64,000 nt of DNA from Chloroflexota bacterium. GTDB taxonomy: Bacteria; Chloroflexota; Anaerolineae; Aggregatilineales; Phototrophicaceae. Location of the stretch: contig JAPOWK010000117.1 of the NCBI GenBank assembly GCA_026707665.1, forward strand, positions 1-64,000, given 5' to 3'. A program made the translations under genes and the position numbers. Position 1 is the first letter of the stretch; the number at the start of each line of letters is the position of its first letter. The notes below the pieces were generated by a model. The model was not told where the DNA came from. It searched no databases and saw nothing but the letters and a program-made list of their open reading frames with translations. Positions 17,322-26,412 of the stretch are shown one piece after another.

Positions 17322-18410
17322 GTGACAATCAACTATGCCGCGCGCTTGGATGCCTTGCTGGAGCAGAGCGAAGCTGATCTGGTCGCCTTTGTTCCGGGCG
17401 AAAACATGATTTACTTCACGGGCTTGCATTTTCACTTGTCGGAACGCCCCATTCTCGGCTTGTATGGCCGGCAAGGGATATCGTTCATCATTCCGGAGTT
17501 GGAAGTGGCCAAGCTGGAAGCGCGGCCGGATTTGGAGGCGCGCCGCTTTATGTGGACGGACCAGGGCGGCTATGAAGGCGCGTTTCGCGAGGCGGTGGCG
17601 GCCTTGGCGCCTGCGGAGACGACCTGCGCAATGGATGGCCAGACGCTGCGCTTCTTCGAATGGCGGGCGCTGGAGACAGCGGGCTTGGCTTCGGAGAATG
17701 CGCTGGATGTGGGCGACCTGTTCCTCGACCTGCGCGCGCGCAAGGCGCCGGAAGAGATTGCCAATATGCAAAAAGCGATTGATATCAGCGAAGCCGCCCT
17801 CGCGGCGACGATGGAATGGGCGCGCCCGGGAATGACCGAGCGCCAAATCGCCGACAGACTCTCGGCCGAAATGGTCGAGCGGGGCGCGCAGGGAACTGCT
17901 TTTCTCTTGGTCCTGACCGGCGAAAAGAGTGGACTGCCGCATGGGGATACGGGCGACCGCGTCTGGGGCGCCGACGAATTCCTGCTGATCGACTTCGGCG
18001 CGCGCCATAACGATTATCCGGCCGATATCACGCGTACATTCTGTTATGGCGAGCCGACCGCGCAGATGCGGGCGATGTATGATGCCGTGTATGGCGCGAA
18101 CAAGGCGGCGCGCGAATTCGCCTGCGCCGGCGCGAGCTGCGAAGCGGTTGACCGGGTCGCGCGAGACGTGATCGAGTCGGCCGGCTTCGGTCCCTATTTC
18201 ATACACCGGCTGGGGCATGGGCTCGGTTTGAGCGTACACGAGTTGCCCAACATCGTGGAAGGCAACACGCAACTGTTGGAGCCGGGTATGGTCTTCACCA
18301 TCGAGCCCGGCATCTACATTCCCGGAGTGGGTGGCGTTCGCATTGAGGACAACGTCGTTGTCACCGAGGATGGCATTGACTCGCTAACGTCCTACCCGCG
18401 CGAGTTGTAA
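17322..18410 (+). CDS. M24-family Xaa-Pro aminopeptidase (PepQ/PepP-like)
   Basis: GTG at 17322 is chosen since AGGGGG lies 5 nt upstream; this gives 362 residues. The creatinase-like N-terminal domain (AARLDALLEQSEADLVAFV) is followed by the pita-bread metallopeptidase. All five metal ligands are visible: Asp in LLIDFGA, Asp in PADITRTF, His in HRLGHGLG, Glu in FTIEPGIY and Glu in VRIEDNVVV. It cleaves X-Pro bonds in peptides. The frame is open upstream to 17208 but that part has no family similarity. Confidence 0.93.
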   Translation: MTINYAARLDALLEQSEADLVAFVPGENMIYFTGLHFHLSERPILGLYGRQGISFIIPELEVAKLEARPDLEARRFMWTDQGGYEGAFREAVAALAPAETTCAMDGQTLRFFEWRALETAGLASENALDVGDLFLDLRARKAPEEIANMQKAIDISEAALAATMEWARPGMTERQIADRLSAEMVERGAQGTAFLLVLTGEKSGLPHGDTGDRVWGADEFLLIDFGARHNDYPADITRTFCYGEPTAQMRAMYDAVYGANKAAREFACAGASCEAVDRVARDVIESAGFGPYFIHRLGHGLGLSVHELPNIVEGNTQLLEPGMVFTIEPGIYIPGVGGVRIEDNVVVTEDGIDSLTSYPREL

Positions 18411-18469
18411 GGGCGGATCAATCCAAGCGCTCGCCTCACGCGGCTGCTCCGCCTGGATAGACTTCTTGT

Positions 18470-19663
18470 ATGGTTCTGCGGAAGCGGCTCAGATGGTTCT
18501 TGATCATCTTCGTCTGGCTGATCGTCGTTTTGGCGCTCCTGGAGCTTGCTCTGCGCCTGTTCACCGCGGCGCTGCCTCCCCGATTGCAGGAAGCGGCGCA
18601 TATCGCGATGCATGGCGTTCCCTATCCCGAGCCCTGGGACCGGGCTTGGACGCGCAATCCCGATCATCATTTCGTCTTGAAGCCGGGGCTGGTGGATGCT
18701 CTGCAGTTCGGCAGCCCGAGCGTACGATTCCACCTGAGCACCATCGAGCTTTGGGAGGGCGGGGGTATCGGCTTCCGGACGCGGCCCGTGAATTACTTTG
18801 TCGACGCCGTCATCGTTGGCGACTCCTTCGCCTTCTGTTTCACCGAGCGCGCGGACTGTTGGGTGACGCATTTGGAGCGGGAAACGGGCTTGGGAATCGT
18901 CAATCTCGGTCAACCGGGCACGGGCAGCCACAGCCATCTGCTGATTCTGCAAGACTTCGGATCGCCATTGAAACCGCCTCTGGTGATCTGGCAATTCTTC
19001 GGCAATGACTTCAATGACGATTACGGTCTGTTCAGCGCGAGCGGAAAGCTCGAGCCGCTGGACGACGACAGTAATGCGGACGGCGCTGATGTTGGCGAGC
19101 CGAACGAATTGCGGTCTTGGTTGCGGATGCGGTCCGCCCTTTACGCCGTGTTAGAGAGTGTCCTGCCCGCTTGGCGCCGCTTCCGCGATCCCAATGCGGC
19201 TGAATTCGACGAACGCTATGCCGTGACTTTACCAACTGGTGAGCAACTGCGCTTTGGACAGCCTTACGAGTCAGAAGCCTTGGATATGTCGCGGGCGGTC
19301 AATCAAGCCGGCTACGAGATTTCGCGCGCCGCCTTCGATAGCGCGCAGGAACTTGTTTCGGTTTGGGGCGGCCAGCTTGTGGTTGCGCTCGTGCCGACGC
19401 GTGAGGAAGTCTACGCGTCGTTTACGGCAGCCGCGCTCGGCAGTGACATTGGCGCCATCAGCAGCGCACGGCTGGCAATGCTCGACCTTTGCGCCGAGCT
19501 GGAGCTGCTCTGCTATGATGCCCTCGCGGATATGCAGGAGCGGGCGGCGACAAGCGAGCTGCTCTATTATGCCGATGACCTGCATTGGAACTCATTGGGC
19601 AATCGCGTCTTTGCCGAGCTCTTGCGCGAGTGGCTCAATGAGAATGGGTTGTTGGACCAGTGA
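18470..19663 (+). CDS. Membrane-anchored SGNH/GDSL hydrolase-like protein
   Basis: The 397-residue protein has one N-terminal membrane helix (residues about 9-29) and an extracytoplasmic SGNH domain. Block I is VIVGDSFAF, an Asn-Asp element occurs in FGNDFNDD, and the catalytic DxxH is in YADDLHWNSLGNRVF. Members are esterases or acyltransferases such as those modifying polysaccharides; the substrate here is unknown. Confidence 0.82.
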   Translation: MVLRKRLRWFLIIFVWLIVVLALLELALRLFTAALPPRLQEAAHIAMHGVPYPEPWDRAWTRNPDHHFVLKPGLVDALQFGSPSVRFHLSTIELWEGGGIGFRTRPVNYFVDAVIVGDSFAFCFTERADCWVTHLERETGLGIVNLGQPGTGSHSHLLILQDFGSPLKPPLVIWQFFGNDFNDDYGLFSASGKLEPLDDDSNADGADVGEPNELRSWLRMRSALYAVLESVLPAWRRFRDPNAAEFDERYAVTLPTGEQLRFGQPYESEALDMSRAVNQAGYEISRAAFDSAQELVSVWGGQLVVALVPTREEVYASFTAAALGSDIGAISSARLAMLDLCAELELLCYDALADMQERAATSELLYYADDLHWNSLGNRVFAELLREWLNENGLLDQ

Positions 19664-19667
19664 AGCG

Positions 19668-20165
19668 CTAGACGCGCATGACGCCGCAGACTGGCGGATC
19701 CCAGGCGAGACCGCGGTGCCTCGCCAGCAGTGCATCTAGATTGGCTTTCGCCACCGTCGGGAATGGCCTCCCCCGCCGTAGCTTTACGTCGACATTCATC
19801 ATGACGACTTCAACGGTAGCTGCCAGCTCCTCACGAGTTTCATTCAGGAGGAAGGCGAGGAAATAGGCGCGCTTCGGCGAGAGATCGACGAGACGGATGT
19901 AGACTCTGACTCGGTCGCCTTGAAGCAATTCGGCGAGATAGCGAATGTGCTGCTCCAGGGCAAAGTTGCCAATCTCATCAGCCGCCGCGTAACGCTCGCC
20001 CAAGCCAACGCGCTGAAAGATCTCGCCCAAACCGCGCTCCACCAAATGCACATAGTACTGCACGTTGACGTGCTGGTTTTCGTCCAGGAAGGCGCGCGGA
20101 ATCGTCGTTTCGTACGCGTGTTCCAGTTGACGAATCTCGGCGAGCGATGTCCTGATATGAGCCAT
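19668..20165 (-). CDS. Hot-dog-fold acyl-CoA thioesterase-like protein
   Basis: The ATG at 20165 gives 165 residues. The segment IPRAFLDENQHVNVQYYVHL has the Asp-x-x-x-His-x-N-x-x-x-Y pattern of 4HBT-like thioesterases; the rest fits a single hot-dog domain. Substrate unknown. It is preceded by a near-consensus promoter and converges with the SGNH gene (gap 4 bp). Confidence 0.75.
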   Translation of the reverse strand: MAHIRTSLAEIRQLEHAYETTIPRAFLDENQHVNVQYYVHLVERGLGEIFQRVGLGERYAAADEIGNFALEQHIRYLAELLQGDRVRVYIRLVDLSPKRAYFLAFLLNETREELAATVEVVMMNVDVKLRRGRPFPTVAKANLDALLARHRGLAWDPPVCGVMRV

Positions 20166-20195
20166 GGCGAATCTCGTTTGAATGGACCGGCAGCC

Positions 20196-20223
20196 ATTAT
20201 AATCATATTCGGCGCCTGTGCAA
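20196..20223 (-). promoter_or_regulatory. Sigma70-type promoter of the thioesterase-like gene
   Basis: On the minus strand TTGCAC (20223-20218) and a perfect TATAAT (20201-20196) are spaced by 16 bp, about 30 bp before the start codon. Confidence 0.55.
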
Positions 20224-20294
20224 CGAGTGGACATCTTGCCGCTGCGGCGGATGAATGCGGGCAGCGTATCAGAGGCATCGCCTTGAGCTTACAA

Positions 20295-21203
20295 ATGATC
20301 AATCGAGACAATGTTACGTCACTGCGCTGCCTGGGAACTGTGCGAGTCGGCTGGATATCGGCTCTGTGCTGGTCGCCCGGTGGCGACAAGCTGGCGATCG
20401 GCGGGGGTGATGGCATCGCGATATACGTCGACGGCTTCGGCGGCGCGCCCAGTATTCGACTGCGCTCGCAGGTGGCGCCGGTCAAAGATATTGCCTTTAG
20501 TCCTGACGGAAAGCTGCTGGCAGCGGGCCGTGCAGACACGACAATTGCACTTTACGTCCTCGCCGGCAATCAAGCGTCCCTTTCGCAAACACTGAGTGGT
20601 CACGACGGCTCGGTCGAAGCGCTCGCTTTCAGCCCGGATGGGCGCCTGCTGGCTTCGGGAGGCACGGATAAAGCAATTCGGATTTGGTCTGTCGAGGCTG
20701 GCGAGCAAGTGCAAGCGCTCGCCGGTCATCCGGCTGGAGTAACGACGCTTTGTTTCGCCAGCGATAGCCGGCGTCTTTATTCGGCGGGGCGGGATGGCAA
20801 GATTCGCGGCTGGGATATCGAGACGTGGAATGTTTCGGAAGTCATTGGCCGTCACGCTGATCGGATCCGGCGCATTGCCTTGCGGCCCGGGAATGCGGCG
20901 CTGGCTTCCGCGAGCCGCGACATGATGATCGGCCTCTGGTCCTTGGGTGAAGGCGCTGGATCGCTGTCTTGGCGAGGGCACGCGGGCGGCGTCGACGCCT
21001 TGGCATTCTCTCCTAATGGGGCGCTGCTGGCGAGCGGCGGCCGGGACAATGCGGTTCGAATCTGGGATGCCGACTCCGCGCGGGAATTGACAGCGTTGTT
21101 GGCGCACCGACGGCCGGTGCTGGCGCTCGGCTTTCATCCCGCAGGCACGATGCTGGCCTCTGGCGCCGGCGACAATCAGGTGAAGCTGTGGGCGATCGCC
21201 TAA
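20295..21203 (+). CDS. Seven-bladed WD40-repeat protein
   Basis: From ATG 20295 (a TTG at 20283 is possible) the 302 residues divide into seven WD40 repeats, recognisable by AFSPDGxLLASGGxD-type strands and terminal W/Y positions (for example VEALAFSPDGRLLASGGTD, VDALAFSPNGALLASGGRD). Blades 1, 4 and 5 are the most divergent. WD40 propellers are scaffolds without catalysis; no signal peptide is seen, so it is likely cytoplasmic. Confidence 0.9.
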   Translation: MINRDNVTSLRCLGTVRVGWISALCWSPGGDKLAIGGGDGIAIYVDGFGGAPSIRLRSQVAPVKDIAFSPDGKLLAAGRADTTIALYVLAGNQASLSQTLSGHDGSVEALAFSPDGRLLASGGTDKAIRIWSVEAGEQVQALAGHPAGVTTLCFASDSRRLYSAGRDGKIRGWDIETWNVSEVIGRHADRIRRIALRPGNAALASASRDMMIGLWSLGEGAGSLSWRGHAGGVDALAFSPNGALLASGGRDNAVRIWDADSARELTALLAHRRPVLALGFHPAGTMLASGAGDNQVKLWAIA

Positions 21204-21284
21204 GTGTATTCTGTGATATGGCGCAGCGCCGCCATAGGGACTAGAATGCGTCTCAAGCACGAGGTCAAGCCAAGGAATGGGACT

Positions 21285-21776
21285 ATGAGCGAATTGGGAA
21301 CGACCTGGCGCCAGGCGCGCGAGCGTCAGATCAACTCCATGCGGCTGAGCTGCGAGATTCTGGGCCACATCTTGCGAAAGGTCTCCGCTGAGGACGCGCG
21401 GGGCTTGCGCGACGGTCCTGAAGGTTGGTCGATCATTGAGATCGTCTGCCACCTGCGCGATTTCGATGAGATTTTCTACAACCGCGCGATGATGATGCTG
21501 GAGGGTGACCATCCGCAACTGCCGGCTTTCGATCATGAGGCGATGGCGATTGAGCGCGAATATCAAGCGGAATCGCTCGCCGATGCCTACGGCGCGCTGC
21601 AGGCTTCTCGCGCTCGCTTTGCCGCTTTCTTCGAAGCTTTGACGCCGGCGCAATGGGCGCGGGGCGGCGTCCATCCGGAGCGCGACAGTTTTAGCATGAC
21701 CGATGCCCTGATGCAGGTCAGCGCGCATGATCTGGATCACATCGAGCAGATCACGCGCGTCTTGGCGCAAGCCTGA
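21285..21776 (+). CDS. DinB/YfiT-like family protein
   Basis: ATG 21285 follows AAGGA. The 163-residue four-helix-bundle protein has WSIIEIVCHLRDFDEIFYNR and SAHDLDHIEQITRVL, where His in CHLRD and two His in HDLDH form the expected metal triad. Family members are metal-dependent thiol S-transferases or stress proteins; specificity is unknown. Confidence 0.88.
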   Translation: MSELGTTWRQARERQINSMRLSCEILGHILRKVSAEDARGLRDGPEGWSIIEIVCHLRDFDEIFYNRAMMMLEGDHPQLPAFDHEAMAIEREYQAESLADAYGALQASRARFAAFFEALTPAQWARGGVHPERDSFSMTDALMQVSAHDLDHIEQITRVLAQA

Positions 21777-21815
21777 GCAGATCTAGGCCCGTGACCGGGT
21801 ACTTGGAGCGGACAT

Positions 21816-22394
21816 ATGAAAGCGCTGATTGAGCGGATTCGGGCGGAAGGCGTCAACCTCGGCGGGGGCATTCTCAAAGTTGACAGCATTATCAATCACC
21901 AGCTGGATCCGGCCTTGATGGCCGATATGGGCGCCGCCATCGCCGCGCGCTTCAGCGGCACACCAGTCGATCGCATCTTGACCGCGGAGATTTCGGGCAT
22001 TGCGCCGGCGCTGATGACTGGCATTGAGATGAAGGTGCCGGTGGTTTACGCGCGAAAGCGGAAACCAATCACGATGTCCGGTCCGGTCTTCCTCGAGACG
22101 GCGCCGAGCCATACCAAAGGCGGCGAAACCTTGCTGTTGGTTTCGGCGGAATTCCTCCATGCGGGAGAAAATGTGCTGATCATTGATGACTTTTTGGCGA
22201 CTGGCAAGACCTTGCTGGCGCTGGCGCGGATTGTCTTGAGCGCGAAAGCCAACTTGGTCGGCGTCGGGGTGGTGGTGGAAAAGACTTTTGAAGGCGGCCG
22301 CGCGGCGATGCAGGCGCACTACGATGTGCCGATCCACTCATTGGCGACGATTAGCGCCATGGAGGGCGACACTATCACCGTTCGGGACGAATGA
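21816..22394 (+). CDS. xpt: Xanthine phosphoribosyltransferase
   Basis: The 192-residue protein matches Gram-positive-type XPRT: VNLGGGILKVDSIINHQLDP at the start and the PRPP loop VLIIDDFLATGKTLLAL. It converts xanthine plus PRPP to XMP for purine salvage. No purine riboswitch is visible in the 39 bp upstream, and it may be read with the DinB-like gene. Confidence 0.95.
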   Translation: MKALIERIRAEGVNLGGGILKVDSIINHQLDPALMADMGAAIAARFSGTPVDRILTAEISGIAPALMTGIEMKVPVVYARKRKPITMSGPVFLETAPSHTKGGETLLLVSAEFLHAGENVLIIDDFLATGKTLLALARIVLSAKANLVGVGVVVEKTFEGGRAAMQAHYDVPIHSLATISAMEGDTITVRDE

Positions 22395-22403
22395 GCCCTG
22401 TCG

Positions 22404-23465
22404 TCAGAGCTGGACCGCCGCCCCAATCCGCGCGGATTCTTGCGCGGCCAGGGCGAATTGAAGCACATCGCGTCCCTCTTCGCCGGTTAAGCTTGGCGGC
22501 TCGCCGGCGAAATAGGCGTCAATGAAGTGCTTCGTCGAGTTGATGAAGCTGTGCTCCCAGCCGACTGGCATATCGGAAAAGCCTCGCGTCTGTTGGTCTT
22601 TGTACATCAGCACCGGCGGCAGGTCCATCATTTTGCCGTGCCCGCGGGTCACCCAGATGACGCCTTTGCTGCCGGTGATTTCAATGCGATCGTCCTGCGC
22701 GTAATGCTGGGTGTCGAGCTGCAATTCCGGAGAGTAGACCGCTTCCAACGAGCCGTAGCGATTGTTTGAGAATTTCCACGAGACGATTGCTGGGGCATCT
22801 AGGTATTCGCCGGGCGCGACTTCGGTGCTGCCGATCCAGGCGTGCACTTCTTGCGCCATGCCCATGAAATGCCAGCCGAGAGCAAACTTGTGGTGACCAT
22901 CATCGAATACCAGCGGTCCGCCGCCGCACTCTTCCGGATTCAGGCGCCAAGCCCGCGCCGATGCCGGCACTTGCCATTCGGTGGGGCTGACGCCGGAGTT
23001 GCTTTTGATGCGGATCGTGAGGAGGTCACCGATTTCGCCATTGTCGATCAAGGCTTTGGCGCGCTGCACGGGCGGATAGAAGATGAAGTTTTCGTATACT
23101 TTCAGAATGACATCGGCTTCATGGGCCGCCGCCACCATCTCGTCGGCTTGCGCGAGATTCAGCGCCATTGGCTTTTGCACCGAGATGTGCTTTCCCGCCG
23201 CGGCCGTATCAAGTGTCGCCCGGAAGTGCAAATGATGCGGCAGCAAAATCTCCACCAGGTCGATGTCTTCCAAGGCCAGCAGGTCATGATAATGGGAGAA
23301 CACTCTCGCCATCGGGACGCGCCACTTCCGCGCGCGCTGACGAGCCACTTCTATGTTGCTGTCGCAAAGGGCGACGAGTTCAGCGCGTTCGTCGTCCAGA
23401 TAGGCCAGGGCATGCAAGTCGGAGATTCGTCCGGTTCCGATGAAAGCGACGCGCAGCTTGTCCAT
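22404..23465 (-). CDS. Gfo/Idh/MocA-family oxidoreductase
   Basis: The 353-residue protein has the Rossmann motif VAFIGTGRISDLHA, the PHHLHFRATLDTAAAGKHISVQKPMALN block with the catalytic-type lysine in QKP, and a C-terminal alpha/beta domain. Members oxidise or reduce sugars and inositols with NAD(P); the substrate is unknown. It has a divergent neighbour at 23698. Confidence 0.9.
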   Translation of the reverse strand: MDKLRVAFIGTGRISDLHALAYLDDERAELVALCDSNIEVARQRARKWRVPMARVFSHYHDLLALEDIDLVEILLPHHLHFRATLDTAAAGKHISVQKPMALNLAQADEMVAAAHEADVILKVYENFIFYPPVQRAKALIDNGEIGDLLTIRIKSNSGVSPTEWQVPASARAWRLNPEECGGGPLVFDDGHHKFALGWHFMGMAQEVHAWIGSTEVAPGEYLDAPAIVSWKFSNNRYGSLEAVYSPELQLDTQHYAQDDRIEITGSKGVIWVTRGHGKMMDLPPVLMYKDQQTRGFSDMPVGWEHSFINSTKHFIDAYFAGEPPSLTGEEGRDVLQFALAAQESARIGAAVQL

Positions 23466-23631
23466 GTTTGACTTCTCTATCGCTGAATTCAGTTTCGCTC
23501 AATGGTATTACTGATTGTCGCTTCTGTTAATGGCTGGCTGTGGGCGGCGGATTCATCGCTCACATGTCTACATTTTTTTGGGCGAGAAAACATTCCGTCA
23601 CGAGTTTTGCTCGCGCTAAACTTCGCCAGCG

Positions 23632-23661
23632 TTGTCATGCTTAGCCGGTAAATGATACAAT
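23632..23661 (+). promoter_or_regulatory. Promoter of the 333-residue unknown gene
   Basis: TTGTCA (23632-23637) and TACAAT (23656-23661) are 18 bp apart, ending 36 bp before the preferred ATG. The rest of the divergent region 23466-23631 shows nothing else I can name. Confidence 0.5.
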
Positions 23662-23697
23662 ATGGGTGCGCGGACCGATAGCGGTTGCGAGGTGAGC

Positions 23698-24699
23698 ATG
23701 CATAGTCAGACAGACGCGCATACGATGAAACTGCTTGATCTGCCGCTGATGCTGCGTTTGAAGCAGAACGCCATCGTCTTACACAGCGAGTTCGGTTTGA
23801 CCGAAGACGCGCGCGGGCAGAGCGGCGCCACATTGTCCAGCATTGTCTTTCCGCGCGGGCTGCATACGCTGGTTGCGAACCACGATGACAAAGATGTTGT
23901 GGGGCAATTCCGTTATCGTCCCGGCGAGACGAATGCGCATATTGTCTGCCTGGCGCCGACGCTCGAAGCGCATGAAGACGATACGATTTGGCTGCATATG
24001 CTCGACGCAATGGCTGATGGTGCGGGCAGAAATGGCGCGCATACCTTGGTGGGAGAAGTGGAGTTGAGCCACCGGCTATTTGAAACCATGCGCCGCGCGG
24101 GCTACGCCGTTTATTCACGGCAGGTCATTTGGCGGCATGGACCGGTCGCAACTGGTTTTGAGCGGGCTCGTTTGACGGTCACTGAAGAGACCGAGGACGA
24201 CCAGATTGGCATCGCCGCTTTGCTCGGCTGTACGATTCCGCGGATCTTGCAGACCGTCCTGGGACCGTCGACGGAAATGGCTGGTTTGGTTTACCGCAAG
24301 GAAGGGCAGATCGAAGCCTATGTCGCCTATTCAGAAGGCAAACATGGCGTTTATCTGATGCCCTACCTGCATCCGGAAGTGCTCAGCGACGCGCCCGAGA
24401 TTGTCTTCTCTGCCATGCGGCAAATCGACCGCTGTCGAAAACTGCCGATTTACGTTTGTGTGCGCGGCTATCAAGGCTGGCTGGAAAACGCGATGCTTGA
24501 TCTGGATTTCGATCCCTGGCTGGAACAAGCGGTGATGGTCAAGCATTTGACCGCCGGCGTCCGGCAGACGTCGTTTGAGAGTGTCAAGCTGGCGACAAGC
24601 GGGGGACAGAAGCCGGCCGCCACACTGAGAATGGTCGGTGACGAAGACGCTCGGCGATCGAGAGACTCCGGCTCGAGGAGAGTATCGCCGCGCCTGTGA
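23698..24699 (+). CDS. Protein of unknown function, GNAT-like layout
   Basis: ATG 23698 is chosen because GAGGTGAG lies just upstream; an ATG at 23662 would fall at the promoter. The 333-residue product has no motif I can name with confidence. The middle (HTLVGEVELSHRLFETMRRAGYAVYSRQVIW) resembles an acetyltransferase helix-strand layout, and AYVAYSEGKHGVYLMPYLHPE looks like a second such unit, so a degenerate tandem GNAT fold is possible. The last 40 residues are basic and probably disordered. Confidence 0.6.
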   Translation: MHSQTDAHTMKLLDLPLMLRLKQNAIVLHSEFGLTEDARGQSGATLSSIVFPRGLHTLVANHDDKDVVGQFRYRPGETNAHIVCLAPTLEAHEDDTIWLHMLDAMADGAGRNGAHTLVGEVELSHRLFETMRRAGYAVYSRQVIWRHGPVATGFERARLTVTEETEDDQIGIAALLGCTIPRILQTVLGPSTEMAGLVYRKEGQIEAYVAYSEGKHGVYLMPYLHPEVLSDAPEIVFSAMRQIDRCRKLPIYVCVRGYQGWLENAMLDLDFDPWLEQAVMVKHLTAGVRQTSFESVKLATSGGQKPAATLRMVGDEDARRSRDSGSRRVSPRL

Positions 24700-24762
24700 T
24701 CGCTTAGACAGGCAGCGACAACTGAATCTTGAAATCTGAATGGGAGGACAGCCACCCGATAC

Positions 24763-26385
24763 ATGGACAAACGCATAACTGACGATTTTGACATACTCAA
24801 AAATATATTGCCGGCGCGGATTCAAAGCGCGATTGATGAGTATGGAGAAACCAGCAGACTCCTGGAAATCGTCCTTGATCTTGGACGGACGCCCGCCGCC
24901 CGATACACCGATAAGGAATTTGAACTCTCGGACACTGAGGTGACCGAGGCTGATCTACGTCTGCTAATCGACGAGCTCGGTGAGTTTGACGATGACAATC
25001 GGGCCGGCATCGAGCGTTCGCTGCACCGGATTTCCGCCATTCGCAATCGCCGCGGGAAGATCGTCGGCTTGACCTTGCGCGTCGGGCGGGCGGTCTACGG
25101 CACCATCGACATCATCGACGATCTGATTGAAGCGGGGCAGAGCGTGCTGCTGGTGGGTCCCCCCGGCGTGGGCAAGACGACGCTGTTGCGCGAGGCGGCG
25201 CGCGTTCGGGCTCGGGATAAACGCGTGGTGATTGTCGACACCTCCAACGAAATTGGCGGCGACGGCGATATTCCGCACCAGGCGGTAGGCAAGGCGCGGC
25301 GCATGCAAGTTTCGCAGCCCGATCGCCAGCATGAGGTCATGATCGAGGCGGTGGAGAATCACAATCCGGAAGTCATCATCATTGACGAGATTGGGCGCGA
25401 ACTGGAAGCCAAGGCGGCGCGCACGATTGCTGAACGCGGCGTGCAATTGATCGGCACGGCGCATGGCAACACGCTGGAAAACCTGCTGCTCAATCCGACC
25501 TTGTCCGACTTGATCGGCGGCATCGAATCGGTGACCCTGTCGGATGATGAGGCGCGCCGGCGAGGCACACAAAAGGTCGTATTGGAGCGGCGGACGGCGC
25601 CGACCTTCGATATTATGATTGAGATTCAAGCGCGCGATCGCCTGGTGGTGCACGCGGATGTGGCGACAGCTGTTGATGCGATGCTCCGCAACCGTCCCTT
25701 GCCGGCGGAATTGCGCGAAAGAGATAAAACGGGCGCCATTCACGTCAGCGAATATTTGCCGGAAACGGATTCACGGTCCGCCCCTGCCCGGCATGGCGGC
25801 CTGCAGCGCAGCGGCAGCAGCCAGTCGACGAGTGCGCATGTGGTGCGGGGCAACCGTGACAATGGGGTGACGCGCAACGAGATGAAGGAAGGCGTCGGCG
25901 GCCTTGACGGGCGTCATCTGCGTCCGATTGCCGTGTATGCCTACGGCGTGGCGCGCAACCGTTTGGAGCAGGCGGCGCGCCGGCTATCGGCGCCCTTACT
26001 GCTGACCGATGATTTTGGCGAGGCTGAGGCGATCGTCACCCTGAAGACGCATTATCGCCGCCGGCCGCGCTTAATCAGCGATGGCGAGAAGCGGGGATTA
26101 TCCATTTATGTCTTGCGCGCCAACACGGTGACGCAGATGGAGAATTTCCTGGTGGATCTATTTCGATTGAATGGGCGGCGCGATGCCGATGTCTTCGGCG
26201 AGGCGCTGCTCGAGGCGGAACGAGCCATCAGCCGCATACGCGCTGGCGAAGACTATATCGACCTACGGCCGCAAGCGTCGCAAGTGCGCAAACGCCAACA
26301 TCAATTGGCGCGGCAAGCGCGGATGCAATCCGCCAGCGTCGGCGATGAACCGCGGCGCTATGTCACCATCTATCGCGGCGCCTGA
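24763..26385 (+). CDS. AAA ATPase of the SpoIIIAA/Ycf45 type with R3H-like C-terminus
   Basis: The 540-residue protein carries an ATPase core with Walker A VLLVGPPGVGKTTLLRE (about residue 130), then VVIVDTSNEIGGDGDIPHQ and Walker B PEVIIIDEIGREL. The C-terminal third (AIYVYGVARNRLEQAARRL-like region, LVDLFRLNGR) fits the R3H-containing 'single-stranded nucleic acid binding' ATPases of cyanobacteria and Chloroflexi. The molecular role is unknown. A Ser/Gly-rich linker separates the two parts. Confidence 0.85.
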   Translation: MDKRITDDFDILKNILPARIQSAIDEYGETSRLLEIVLDLGRTPAARYTDKEFELSDTEVTEADLRLLIDELGEFDDDNRAGIERSLHRISAIRNRRGKIVGLTLRVGRAVYGTIDIIDDLIEAGQSVLLVGPPGVGKTTLLREAARVRARDKRVVIVDTSNEIGGDGDIPHQAVGKARRMQVSQPDRQHEVMIEAVENHNPEVIIIDEIGRELEAKAARTIAERGVQLIGTAHGNTLENLLLNPTLSDLIGGIESVTLSDDEARRRGTQKVVLERRTAPTFDIMIEIQARDRLVVHADVATAVDAMLRNRPLPAELRERDKTGAIHVSEYLPETDSRSAPARHGGLQRSGSSQSTSAHVVRGNRDNGVTRNEMKEGVGGLDGRHLRPIAVYAYGVARNRLEQAARRLSAPLLLTDDFGEAEAIVTLKTHYRRRPRLISDGEKRGLSIYVLRANTVTQMENFLVDLFRLNGRRDADVFGEALLEAERAISRIRAGEDYIDLRPQASQVRKRQHQLARQARMQSASVGDEPRRYVTIYRGA

Positions 26386-26412
26386 TTCATTACCGCATTT
26401 GACAGGCAGATC

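Noticed and set aside
20319..21770. 483-codon minus-strand frame opposite the WD40 and DinB-like genes
   Set aside because: It is antisense to two well-supported genes and has no family features.
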